DNA from: Rhexocercosporidium sp. MPI-PUGE-AT-0058
Lineage: Eukaryota; Ascomycota; Leotiomycetes; Helotiales
Length of the DNA stretch: 64,000 nucleotides
Assembly (NCBI GenBank): GCA_020746875.1
Contig: JAGTJL010000002.1
Location: forward strand, 2,170,001 to 2,234,000
Reading direction: 5' to 3'
Made by a program: the position numbers and the translations under genes. Shown here piece by piece: positions 23,701-35,300 of the stretch. Each line of letters begins with the position of its first letter. Position 1 is the first letter of the stretch. The notes under the pieces were generated by a model. It ran no database searches, was not told where the DNA came from, and saw only the letters and a program-made list of their open reading frames with translations.

Positions 23701-26700
23701 GAAGCCGTCCAACGAGCTCACTTGCCCGCGGCAATTGTTGAGCTGAAGGCTGTAGGGAGATCAAGGAGCCCTGACGTGGTTGTGGAAACCCGCCATATAA
23801 GAAAAGAGTGCTTCCAGGTTAAGCGAGTCTGGCTCAGGTCCAGAAATGTCCCGGAAAACTTTCCTGATAATGAACGTCGACCATATTGGAAGGGTACACT
23901 AGTACTTTGGATATTGGGGATATGATATGAATAGAAACCTATAAAACTCACTAGCATGTCTCCAGAAAAGCACACTGTCCCTTCAACGACTCCACCCGCC
24001 TTGTGGACAGCCTTGATGCCAACCTCAAGTTGGGCGATGTCATTGAGAGCATCGAAGACCCTAAAGATATCAATTCCATGTTTCTTGGCTTGCTCGCAGA
24101 AGTGATAGATTGCGTTGTCTGGCAACGAGGAGTACGCAACGCCGTTTGCACCACGCAACAACATCTGGAAGGGGATGTTGGGGATCAGTTTTCGCATCTT
24201 TCGGAGTCTGTCCCATGGATCTTCGTATAGGAAACGCATAGCGACATCGAAAGTGGCACCACCCCAACACTCGAGACTGTAAAGGTTGCTGTAAGCATGG
24301 CTGGTCTCCTTGGCAATGTTCAACAGATCGACTGTTCGGACGCGGGTAGCCAAGAGTGACTGATGAGCATCACGCCAAGTTGTGTCCATAAGAAGACATC
24401 CTTTATTCTTCCGGACGGCCTTTGCGAAGGCCTCTGGGCCTTCCTCGACGATGATGTTTCTCCATCCCTTCTGGCATGGCACACTAGTATCGATTTTCTT
24501 TCCAGCATCATCGAAGAGTTCAGGCATGATGATATCCCCCTTGAACTTGGGCTCTCCAATCTGCCCCTTGATAGAGCTACCATTGACAGCCACATCTCCA
24601 AGGTAAGCCAATAATTTCTGGGCACGGTTCTGGCTGCCAACAAGGTCGAACAACTCAGGCGTATCGTCGATGAAGGTGGTCCAGCAGGTACCCTCAATGA
24701 ATGTAGGATGTGTAAGGAGGGAAGCCAAAAATGGGATATTGGTCTTGACTCCACGGATACGGAACTCGACCAAAGCACGAAGCATCTTGCGACGAGCAAT
24801 CTCGTAGGTGGAGCCGTGGCAGGTACATTTTACCAACATACTATCGTAACTAACCAAAGAGTTAGCATATATGATTTACAATACTTTGGGATCAGAACAA
24901 AGGATCTGATCCCAAATTTCAGACTATGGAGTAATCTAGGGTGATAAAAGACATACTGGGCTGTTCGGCAAGTTAGCAAATGTACAATGTATGATTGGAT
25001 CCGAATGAGAAAAGAGGCAAACAACGTCCCAAGAAAATCCCAAACTTTAGATGTCGAATTTCTAGCTCAATTGCACGGCATCCGGAAAGAAAATTTGGTC
25101 AACTTACGAGTGATGATTGCGCCTGCAAATCCATTTCCACCATCCAATCTGACACCATTACCACCAGCCGATCTGTAGACCTCAATTTTTCCAGTATCGG
25201 GCGAGAATCCCTTCGCAGGATCTTCTGTCGTGATGCGGCACTGGATAGCGAAGCCACGAGTAGAGATTCGGTCCTGGGTAAGTCCAAGCTGAGCCAAAGT
25301 AGCACCTGCGGCAATTTGGATTTGAGCAGCAATGAGATCAATGCCAGTGATCTCCTCGGTGATTGTGTGCTCGACTTGGATACGGGGGTTGATTTCGATG
25401 AAGTAGTATCGGTTCTTCTGATCAACCAAGAACTCCGCAGTTCCAGCATTGCGGTAGTTGACTGACTTGGCTAGCTTCACAGCATCCTTTAGAAGGTTGT
25501 CTCTGACATCGGCGGGGAGATCTTTGGCTGGGGCCAACTCAACCACTTTTTGATGTCTTCGTTGAACGGAACAATCACGCTCATACAAATGAACGATGTT
25601 TCCGTGGTTGTCTCCCAAGAGTTGAACCTCGATGTGCTTGGGCTTGTCGAGGAATCTCTCCACGAAAACAGTGCCGTTGCCGAAGGCAGACTTGGCCTCA
25701 GAAGTGGCTCTTTGGAAAGAATCTTCCAAGTCCTTCTGCTCTCGCACAACTCTCATACCACGTCCACCTCCTCCATATGCGGCCTTGATGATAATAGGAA
25801 ATCCATATTCATCGGTGAATTTCTTCACATCTTCGAATTTGTCAACAGCCCCCTCTGTTCCAGGAACAACAGGCACACCGGCCTTGATAGCGATGGTTCT
25901 TGCAGAGACCTTGTCGCCAAGGGAATCGATGACTTCAGGGGAGGGTCCGACGAACTGTAAGCATCTGTTAGCAAAAAGTCAAAGCAATCACATGTCAAAG
26001 CAACATACTATGAGGCCAGCCTTCTCAACATTTCGAGCAAACTCTGCGTTTTCGGAGAGGAATCCGTAACCTGCAAGAGGAATTAGGAAGTCTCGCAAGA
26101 AAGCTGCCCAGATCTCTTACCAGGATGAATCATCTGGACTCCATGTTGCAGGGCAATCTTGATGATCTCGTCCCCCGCCAAGTAAGCACCAACTGGAGTA
26201 TATTGTCCGCGCTTTCCAATAACATAGGCTTCATCGGCTTCTGTTGAGACGATTACGATTAGCAATTGCTCGCAGATGAATTGTATGAGGGATAACTGAC
26301 TCTGTCTGTGCATGCTAAGGCGGTCCTCATAACTGCCAATCCGTTAGCCCCTGCCAATGATTATCCAACTTTCCAATTGGTACCTGAAAACTGCGACCGT
26401 CTGGAGGGATAGTTCGTGGGCCTGAATGCGAGTCAGCAGCTGCATGAGAGCTCCCAATGCTCGCAAGAAGGGCGGTCAGAGGTGGGACTTACAGTACGGA
26501 AGATCTAGATTATCAAACACACAGGTTAGCAAGCTGGTTTGGGATACCCCGCCAAGCAGAGCACATACGCGAATGGCTACACAGAGTCAGTCTTTTATCC
26601 TCGCACAGCAGCTATGGGAGAAGACAGCACTTACGAATTTCTCCTCGATTTGCGACTGTAACATTCCAAGACTCCACGTTAGCACATTGAATCTCACAAG

Positions 26701-26876
26701 AAGGAGCTCTACCACAAGCCAAGAGCTTGCGTGGAGCTGTACTCACCGAGAATCTTCTTCAGTTGCATGATACTGGAATTGGCGCGGATGCGGTGAATTG
26801 TCTGCGACTGCTGCGAGTCCTTGCCCTCCTCGAAGACCTCGCTGTAGGCGCCATTGGGATCGTGGTTGTCGGTCAT
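20758..26876 (-). CDS. pyc1: Pyruvate carboxylase, 15 exons including microexons; hosts a nested nuclease gene
   Basis: Biotin enzyme converting pyruvate plus bicarbonate to oxaloacetate; cytosolic in fungi, and no targeting peptide is seen. Exons: 26747-26876, 26635-26655, 26569-26576, 26493-26504, 26384-26421, 26301-26332, 26121-26240, 26009-26070, 25108-25954, 24957-24960, 23952-24849, 21892-22312, 21162-21842, 20925-21115, 20758-20874. The total is 1193 aa, the family norm. The rebuilt start of the biotin-carboxylase domain is ILVANRGEIPIRIFRTAHEL, then [16 protein letters not shown]-grasp motifs [14 protein letters not shown] and [12 protein letters not shown] follow. The carboxyltransferase domain has [18 protein letters not shown] and [13 protein letters not shown]. 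The C-terminal biotinyl site is SAMKM, with Lys near residue 1154. The 4-nt exon is needed to make TPHYDSML. A 1639-bp intron (22313-23951) splits GDML from [11 protein letters not shown]. Confidence 0.96.
22313..23951 (-). other. 1639-bp spliceosomal intron of PYC carrying an inserted gene
   Basis: Read on the minus strand, the intron begins GTGAGT after GACATGCTA and ends with branch site TACTAAC, then TTTATCCAG, before AACCCCAAG. These are normal nuclear splice signals, so this is neither a group I intron nor an intein. It is roughly 25 times longer than most introns in the window. The first 77 codons after the donor stay open in the PYC frame. Most of the rest is the nested nuclease-like gene. 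Confidence 0.9.
22420..23616 (-). pseudogene. Nested GIY-YIG nuclease / C2H2-finger gene, frameshifted
   Basis: Coding-like sequence in three collinear pieces, same strand as PYC. A possible start is [12 protein letters not shown] at 23616. The first long piece (about 23550-23376) reads [21 protein letters not shown] one-base shift near 23376 leads to [15 protein letters not shown] and [10 protein letters not shown], then [15 protein letters not shown] second one-base shift near 23200 leads to [36 protein letters not shown] and [13 protein letters not shown]. The AVY...YIG pair, the following Arg and the Glu in IEATF fit the GIY-YIG nuclease core, whose catalytic residues are Tyr, Arg and Glu. 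Near the C-terminus [20 protein letters not shown] plus [10 protein letters not shown] is a C-x2-C-x12-H-x5-H finger. A basic [12 protein letters not shown] segment could be an NUMOD-like DNA-contact motif. The shifts mean either decay or assembly indels. The nuclease call rests on motif recognition, not on a search. Confidence 0.72.
24885..24916. repeat. 11-bp perfect hairpin inside PYC intron, next to the 4-nt exon
   Basis: Arms 24885-24895 (tttgggatcag) and 24906-24916 (ctgatcccaaa) are perfect inverse complements around a 10-nt loop. The hairpin lies in intron 24850-24956, about 40 nt downstream (in the transcript) of the donor of the 4-nt exon. It could hold splice sites together or simply be intron structure. 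Confidence 0.75.
24957..24960 (-). other. pyc1: 4-nt microexon (CCCA) of pyruvate carboxylase
   Basis: On the minus strand it is bounded by acceptor GAACAG and donor GTATGT. The upstream exon ends ATC ACT C and the downstream exon begins T TAC GAT AGT. Inserting CCCA gives P and H and restores the conserved PHYDSML. Joining the two large exons directly shifts the frame and hits a stop within a few codons. With it, the whole gene is 3582 nt, an exact codon multiple. Confidence 0.85.
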
Positions 26877-27366
26877 TTTTGCGGTGGTGAGTGAAAGAGG
26901 AGGAGAGGAGAGGAGAGGAGGGAGCAGAGAGGGGAGCTCGGTGTTGACAAGACAAGGAACCTTGGGAGCTATGGCTGGCGCCGCCGGGGTGCGCTTCTAA
27001 TAGGTAGCGAGAAGCCGAGCTCAGCCGGATGAGGGGAGTGGGAGAGGAGAGGGGTTAATTGGGCAGTTGGAGCTTCTCCAGCTAGTTAGTTGGGCTCAAC
27101 TAAAAGCGTAGAGTCAACAACAACTCAACTCAGATGAGCGGTTTTGAAGAGGGGTGGGTACGTGAACGCGTAGCGTAGGTGGTTAGACAGGTACCGTTGG
27201 TGGATTGGACGGAAGGAGGGCAGGTAGACGAAGGAAGGCAATGATGAATGAATGGGAATGGGAATGAGAGACAAGACGGTCGAGCTGGAGGGGGAGCTGG
27301 TGGTTTTATCTTTTATCTGTGTCGGTCCCTTCTGGCGGCTTGCTTGCTGGCTGGTTGATGTGAGTT

Positions 27367-27383
27367 GGGGGGGGGGGGGGGGG
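27367..27383. repeat. G17 homopolymer
   Basis: Seventeen consecutive G on the plus strand, about 490 bp upstream of the PYC start. It is a potential G-quadruplex or length-variable site, and the exact length may be affected by sequencing error. Confidence 0.9.
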
Positions 27384-27463
27384 TTAGCTAGTTTCGTGGT
27401 AAATAGTAGGTACAGATGGGGTACAGTAGTAGTAGTACGTAGTAAGTAGTGTTTTGGGTTGGG

Positions 27464-27536
27464 CTCCTCTCTTTCTCTCTGTCCCTCTCGCTGTCCCTCT
27501 CTCTCTTTCTCCTCTCCTCTCCTCTTCTCTCCTCTT
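27464..27536. repeat. CT-rich polypyrimidine tract
   Basis: An almost uninterrupted run of C and T (ctctttctct and ctcctctcct units) on the plus strand, read as GA-rich on the PYC coding strand. Such tracts are frequent in promoters of highly expressed fungal genes. Confidence 0.8.
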
Positions 27537-27657
27537 CGTGCCTTGCCTGGCCCGCCCTGACTGACTTGGTGGGGTTGATTGTATCGTCCCTACCCTGTCC
27601 TGGCTCCTGGTTCCCTGGATCAAAGCTTTGTTACCCACCTGAGCATCGAACACCCAC

Positions 27658-27735
27658 CTGGCACCTACCTACTGTACGTATACACCCACCTACTGTATAC
27701 ACCCACTTGCTGTAAGTATACACCCACCCACGTAA
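27658..27735. repeat. Short minisatellite, tatacacccac units
   Basis: Three copies of tatacacccac occur within 80 bp, joined by ctactgta or cttgctgtaag spacers, giving an imperfect tandem repeat of about 20-26 bp. Confidence 0.7.
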
Positions 27736-29327
27736 CCTCACCTAACCGAGCTAACCTCACCTCACCTCCCCTACGCCCACGCCCGCCCAGCTTGCTAACG
27801 ACCAAGTGCCTTAGCTACTCGCAGTATGTATGACAAGCCGGCTCCCTTGCAGCCAATAGCAACCGGCCGATATCGAGATATGCAAGATCTGGCGAGTCGC
27901 ACGCAGATCTGAAGTTTCCGTTTGTGCTGCAGCGTCTGCAATCTACCCCTGCCTTGCCGTGTAATTGAGTTTCAACACCGGGGTTCGTTGTTCTGGCAGT
28001 GTCTGACTGGCCTGACTGGTCTGGCATTGGCATTGGCATTGGCACTCGTTTCCCCCCACGATAAGCTTCCAGAAGCTATGACATGTGAGTTGGATCGTGG
28101 GCTGGGCGGGTTCACAGTCAAACAAAACAGAGATATAGATAGCCACAACTGACACACCGCTGTGGAGACCAGGCCCCGAGAGATCTTTTACGGCCTTGGA
28201 GATCTACTACTACAGTACCATGCCAGGGAGGGAGGGGCTGTTTGATACCTTTCTGACCTCTCTCAGCTGCTCTTCTCATGCGCATGCACATGCACTTGCT
28301 GCGATCCATCTAGATTTAGATTTCGATATCCACGTCAACAAGAGACCGTGCACCTTCACACAAACGAAAGATACTGCGTCTTACTGCATTGTGCAATATT
28401 GCATTGTCAAAATCTTTTTGTACGTGTGAGAATTAAAAAAAAAATGAAGGTGAGAACGACATCGGAGGGTCGAGGGTCGCCGACGAGGCATGGGCAAGCA
28501 GGATCTCCCAACGGGGGCCTACCAACCGTCTGATAGTCAGTCAGCTTCCGCTTCACTTCACTTCGCTTCCTGGCAGATGTTTCTTCTTCGGTGTAATTGA
28601 CGGCTCGGAGTCACACGCCAAGGGTCACAGCCAAGGGCTAAGCTGTTGGAAGCAAGCTTCGAGATATTTTTTCCTGTTACCTCATGTGAACCACAACAGC
28701 TTTGTCTGGGTGCAAATTTCTCCACCAGCCACTGCCGAGCTCGGCTGCTTCTTGCAAGGATACGACCAACGAGGCTGAGATGTTGTGAGCATATTAGATG
28801 GAGCACATGCAATTGGGCCGCTGATGCATTCATTAGCTACCGAGTATAGCCGCTCGAAAGAAATACCTCAACTGTGTCAGGGTGTAGAGCGGAGCATGAA
28901 AGCTCATGTGTGAACGATGTGCTTCCTCTTGGTCCACGAACCTTGAGTGACTTCTTGGTGGATTGGCCCGAGCAACTCCTTCGTAATGCTATTGAGTCAC
29001 ATAAACATTCCAAAGGGCAATTTCACAAAAGTCACCGGATTCACAGTCAATCATGGTAATAATGTGATAATGTGTGAGAAGGCTTTTTTTCAGAATACAT
29101 CAAAGAATCTAGAACCCGCAAAGCACGAACGCTCCTATCAGTTACAGGTGTGCCCTATTAGTGGCCCTTATTCGGAAAACCACCAAATGCACGTAGGGCG
29201 TACAACTACAGTCATGATGGGAAATATGAGACAGGAACCCCAAGAATAACCCCCGCTGTTAAAACCAGAAAAGGTACACCCCCAGATGCTCCGTCATTAT
29301 GTAAATCGGTACCCGTCAACCTTAACT

Positions 29328-32300
29328 TCAGAATCCACCGTAGCCAGTCGGTTGTGGTGCGAATCCGTTGGTTTGAGCGAAGGGAGCAGGCGACTGGCGT
29401 CCACCTGCCGAGCCAGCAGTGATCATGAGTCGGTTGCCTCCAAGGATCGGAGCATTGCTCTCCTCCTTCTCCTGTGACTTCTCACGCAGCTTGCGCTCCT
29501 CGTTGTCCTTCTTCAAGACCTCGATAGTCGAGCTCTGTTGAGCAAGATAATTGATCATGAAGGGCATTGTGTAGTCCGTAAGACCGTGGCGCCACGAGAT
29601 CTCCATGACAACGTGGATTGGAATGAGGTCGTAGCAAGCGTAAAGCATGCCAACGTAGCACTCACGGCTGCCAATGTCGACGAACTGCATTCCGCATTAG
29701 TAAGCTGCTCACATTTCGGAACCTTCGGCGAACTTACATATCTCAATAACTCCTCAACGACATCCGACTTGCCGGACATAGCAGCGGTCTCGATGGCATC
29801 CTTGAACAGCTTATCTTGCTTAGAAAGAGCAATTGATTTCTCCCACCGTTTGTTCTTTCGGTAGATGTTGGCTGCAATCTGGCGGAAGAAAACCAAGTCA
29901 TGGCGCTCAAGACGTTGAGCCAACTCGACAGGGTCGTAGTTGTCATAATTCTCGACAGAGTCCCGCAGAGTCTTGTAGTCTTCCTCCTCGATCAACAGAT
30001 CATTGATAGCACTGTTGACGATCTTCTTGTTCTGAGATTGAACATTCAGAAGGAAAGGCTTAATGAGGGGAATGTTGTCAGACTTCTCAAACATCTTCAC
30101 AACACGATTGACGTCCACGCGAGGAGTAAGAGCTTGAAGGAGATCGGTCAAGAGGGATGGCTGCTCTTGAAGGTAGAAGTTGAGGGCACGGTAGTAGATC
30201 TCCAGGTTGGCAACCTTGACGACGATGTCCTTGAAGGAGTGGTGCTCCCAGGCATCAGCGGCACGTTCCATCATTGCAAGAGCTGCATTGTCCCACTCGT
30301 CGTAATGGCAGTAAAGGAAGACCAACTCTGGCCAGAGATGAGCATCCTCGGTGGCCCGGATCATTTTTGGGATGTTAATACGACTCCAGAAAAGCTTCAG
30401 ATGCTCCATCACACGATCCGGGTGGTATCTTGACAAGGCAATGCCTAGTTCTGTGAACATCCCCATGTGGGCTGAATTACGAGTTAGTATTAATAATTTC
30501 CAATGTCTTCCACATTCGGAGGTACTTTAGGGGAGGAAAAGACATACCACGCTCGAGACCCAGGCCTTGCTCAAGGAGAGAGATGAGCTCGTCGAAATAG
30601 CCATTTCGCTCATATTGCTTGACTAGATCCTGCAGTTCCTCTGCATCGATAATCAAGTTCAAGCCGCAGATTTGAGCCAGTCGGAATTCCCTCTTTTCAA
30701 CACATGCAGCATTGACCTGCTTCCAGACCTTGATATTGTTTGCCTTGCGAGCACACTCAACAGCGGCTTGGTATTCTTCGAGATGAACAAGGGTGGTAGC
30801 AAGCTTGGCCCAGTTGGAGATGCTTGTGAAGAAAATCTTGGCGGCTTGGTGGTAACCTTCAGCGTAAGCCTTGTCGCCAGATTCCTCAATATCAGCAACA
30901 TTTGTGCCTCTGAGGAAGTCTTCCAATTCACTCAACTGGTCGGTGCGAGCATAGGCGAAAGCTAAGGCAGTGTCGATAGGTGGCTCCCGAAGAGTCTTAC
31001 GGGCCATTCTGAGGTATTTGATCAAGTCCTCATCCTTTCCGGCATGTGTGGCAATCTCAATGACTTCGTTGTAGTTGCTTGGATCCTCAGCCCGGATGTA
31101 GGAAGCAATACCATCAGTGACGCGGAGACCGTCCAATTGGGCCTTGGCAACTCTGCTCCAAACCTCTGGAAGCTCAACACGCTCGGCATACTCCTGGGCC
31201 CGATCAATGCTGACAATATGCTCAACAAGGACGTTTGCTGCACTCTTGTGGTCATTGATCTTCTTGTAAACCTCAAAGGCTTCCTCAAATAACCCAACCT
31301 CGACACAGATATTTGCGATATCAGGAGCATTATAAGCGTCAAGTCGGTGGATGTAATCCATGACACGGCCTTTATCGGCTTTTGTTGCAGTCAAGATAAG
31401 CAGGTTCTGGAGGTTCTCGTTGTCGGAGAAAGGACTTGGCTCAAGGACAATCTTCTCGAGGAGCTCGATCAGCTCAACAGGCAAGTCGGCAGCCAGAAAT
31501 GAGGCAACTGCCACGGAGACCTTGTCCGGCTCAGTGGACTCAGGAACAGCAGTTGAAATGACCTGGTCGACGACAGAACGGCGGTGGATGTTGTTCGCAC
31601 TGAGGACGAAGGACCACAATTCATTGTCGGCTCGTTCGAGGAGATAACGTGCTTGAGCCTTGAACATGGAATTTTCATTGGTGATCGAAACCAGCTCAAC
31701 ATCGTTGTGGCCCTTGGTGTAACAAATGACAGCTTAAGAATGACATGTTAGCAAATACTCGAAAAGTGAAAGTCCTTGGATAGTGATGTTCTAGAATGTC
31801 GATAATGCATAGAGGTCCAGGCCCAGTTGTGGTGATGTTGAAAAGCGCCTTTGGAGTCAGTAGAGATGTGAGCTCATCGTGAGCCGCGATAGCTTCCAAA
31901 ATCAGACAGCGTCCGAAAGTACTTTTGGACGACACACCCAGTGTATCTTTGACCACGTTCTGACACTTACTAATGATTAGCACTCGGTTGAATAGAGGCG
32001 AGACTGACGAAATACATACCTCGCACCGCTTGGAGCACTCTGTTGACTGGTTATACAAGATTCAGGAGTGTGATTGTTGGTGTTGAGGGAGAATGCAGGT
32101 CTGAGATGAGAAGATCTCATATACCTGTATATCTCGAGGAAGGTACACCAGTTGCAGTTCATGAGTAAGTTGCAGCGATGTGATTGCATATTGCAACTAC
32201 ACAAGGAGCCCTGGAGGGAGATACGTTGTCACAAGTGCAAAGAGCCTACGCGAAGCAAGGGTACTTCAAGTCGAGGCACACTTACCAATTTCCAGAAAGC

Positions 32301-35300
32301 ACGGTCCGGGGTCCAGGAGTCCAGGGAGAGAGAGGAATAGAAAAGTGTAACTTACCAAGGTTGGGATCGCGCTTGCCACAGTAGTTGCCTAAAAGAAGGT
32401 CAGATATAGTACAAGGGGCCTCAAGGGCATTACTCACCAACGATGAGAGTATCGTATTGATCATTGTCCTTTAAAAACCGTTCAGGGTTATTGTTACTTA
32501 TATCAAGTCAGCATGTGTGTTCCCAGCGTGTTCCCATTGAAGCTGATGACATTCCACAAATGGGAAGTCTGGAGGCACAAGCAAGTGTTGAATGACAACG
32601 TACCTATCAATGTAGATCTTGGCCAATGCATTGTAGACTGCCTGCTGCTGATTACCAGCGGCCAAAGTAGCCTCCAAGAATGGAAGAAGGATCTTCAGGC
32701 GGTTGCGGGATTCAACTTCGGAGACTAGCTCATCAATTGGGATGGAGGCTGGGTTGACTGTCTGAAGGAGTCCCTTGATGATTGACTCATCGCAATCAAC
32801 ATCCAACAAGCCACCAACGACAGCGGGGGTTCTGGCTGGGTTGACACGCTGAACGTAGACCTCGATAGATTTGAATTGCTGGTTTTGATAGAGGTAGAGA
32901 ACCAGATCATGGATGAAATTGAACCGATCGCAGATGATAATCAACGGGAGCTGTTCAGTCAACTTGGCCTCCTTGAGGAAATTCTTAACCTTCTCCGGAT
33001 TTAGATGGTTACTGTCACGGCAAATTCGCTCAACCTCAGCAAATTGACCCGTCTTAGTAGCAGCCTCGATGTACTTGAAGTTGACATCTTGGTCTTCACT
33101 AAGATTGACGATACTACCAAGATAGTAGAACAGTCCCTCGGATGTCTTGTACTTCTCAAACAAATCAATCAACCTGGTCGGGCCCAGGAGATCTGAGTAC
33201 TTAGTAGCAATCTGTACAACAGCCCCAAGGTTTTGGCGAATGTTGCTCTTCAACATGGCATCCAAGCAGTCCAAGGACTGCTCAAGAGACAAGCGACCGA
33301 AGAATTCATTGAGCCAGTCTTGGTTGAAGTTGGGAGTAGCAACAATGTTGACGATCACACGCTTGACAGCCTCTGGATCATCATAATGCTCCAACGCACG
33401 TTGGGAGAGGCCAGCTTGTTCACACAAAGCGGCGATACGGGCTCTATCGTAGTGAGAGAACATATCGTTACCCAAAATCGCATCGGCAACCTGGGGGGCG
33501 TTGACCAGGTTCATTTCGAGCAAGCGGGTTTGAAGGTGGCCTTGCTCTGGCTTGTTGTCCTTGAGGGCATCAAGTAGGAAAGCGGTTGCTGGTTGAACCA
33601 TACCCTGGGACTGAAAAACATCGACCACGCGCTCGATGTCGACGAGGGAGCCACCTTCGGTATTGGCAAGTTGGGTGGCAAATTCGGTAGCCTTTTCGGG
33701 GTTCAGACGGACCTACGAAAGTCAGAAATGAAGTGCTTTAAGTCAGGTGGGGTCAACTTACAATGTTCTGAAGCAGTACAACATAGTCGGGTTGATATCC
33801 AACTTGTGTGGCATATGGCAGAATCTTTTCAAATTGCCCAGTTTCCGCAAACGCAGCTACAACCTTAGCGGGAACATTTGCACGCAGGTAGATGCTGAGA
33901 GCGAGGTTCAAGTCATGTGGTCTGACAACATCACCCAACTCCTCAGAACAATCAAGCTTGTTCTCCTTCATCCATTTCTCGAGAAGATGCTTTCGGTTCT
34001 GAGCAAGAACCGGTCTAACGAGCTCGAGAGTTTCATGCTTGTTGAGAGTTCCCTTATCGAGAAGCATGCCAAAGTATTGGAGAATTATCGACAATTGTCC
34101 TGGAACAGCTGGCAAGCTCTTGAAGCGTTCAATAGTCTGGGGGGTACGAAGAAAGCCTCGAGGGGAGTTGGCCGCAATCTTAGCTGCTTCATTGTAGTTT
34201 CCAGCGCTGACCAATTGGTCAAATTGTTGTGCATACAGATTATCTGCACCAGGTAAGCCAGCTCTCGAGGCTAGCTTGACTGCAAGGCCCGAGTTGCCAG
34301 GATTCTGGAGAAGGTATGGGATGATAGTGGTTTCGTCGACAGCGACAGACAGGACCTGCCCCTTTCGATTGATTCCGACTTTGACCAAGATTAGCATAAA
34401 CTCGTAAAGAGATACAGTAAATGAAAGGTCTGGAGGGAGGGAGTGTTCTGAGAGAAGAAATAAGTGAACATACCAATGCCAGCCGACTCCGAATCCGAAG
34501 CTGTGATGAAGATGGTCTCGCTCGAAATTCGATTCATGAAGATGCATGTGCCGCTCTCCAAGTCATACAAATGAATGAATCCATACTTCGTTACCAGGTA
34601 AATGATGCTGTATTTCTGCGAGACTTGCATGGCAACCGGAAAGTCGTTCACAGCCTCTGTGGGGAAGTACACATCAACAGCTTTCTTTGGGAACACAGGG
34701 TTCGAAGCTTGGTGATCCACTTCCACAATGTGCAGCTTGGCACCTGTGGCTGTGCGGACAGAGAATGTGAAGACCTTGGTATCTGCTGGCGCACCCTCGA
34801 GTCTCAATGTGCCGAATGCCGCCGCGTGTCCCTCGATAGCTTGACTGATGGCACGGTCTCGAGAATATAGTTGCATGGCGCCAACAACTCGACCTTGTTG
34901 TTGTGTAATTCCAACTACGACCATCCACTTTCCATCATCGCTGACTCGGTAATTAATGATTTGACAGCCCTAGAAATCCTTAGCAATGGCCACCGATATC
35001 TGCAGAGAGCGTGCTTACGGTCAAGTTTTGATTTCTCTTGAAGACCTCCACTGGAGAAGCCTGATTCGGATCAAAGACGTCCCAGTGGTAGACTGCTGTG
35101 TCTGTCACCAAACCCAATGTTGTCTCGCTGAACCACTTCCAGAAAACAACATCCTCGTTCATTGTAGCCGACTTCAGCTTTTGCTTCTGACCGAGGTCAA
35201 AGATCTGGAGCGTCCTGGATTGAGCCTTCAACGCAATAATATTCTTAGACCAGTGCATTATCGCACTATCGGCCTTGATAGGTCTGCGAATAACATTGCT

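Larger units (their letters stand above)
26877..29327. other. PYC upstream region and CHC1 3' flank, repeat-rich, no gene seen
   Basis: 2.45 kb between the PYC start and the clathrin stop, both on the minus strand. It is dominated by simple sequence: GA/CT tracts near 26893-26935 and 27464-27536, a G17 run, a cac/tatac minisatellite, and three ggcatt units at about 28022-28041. No protein-coding gene was recognised. The PYC promoter must lie here. Confidence 0.55.

Noticed and set aside
22313..23951. Group I/II self-splicing intron or intein in pyruvate carboxylase
   Set aside because: The ends are standard nuclear spliceosomal signals (GTGAGT, TACTAAC, CAG). The PYC frame stops about 77 codons inside, and no intein motifs are seen.
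29900..30433. 177-codon plus-strand frame within the clathrin gene
   Set aside because: Antisense shadow of a strongly conserved coding exon.
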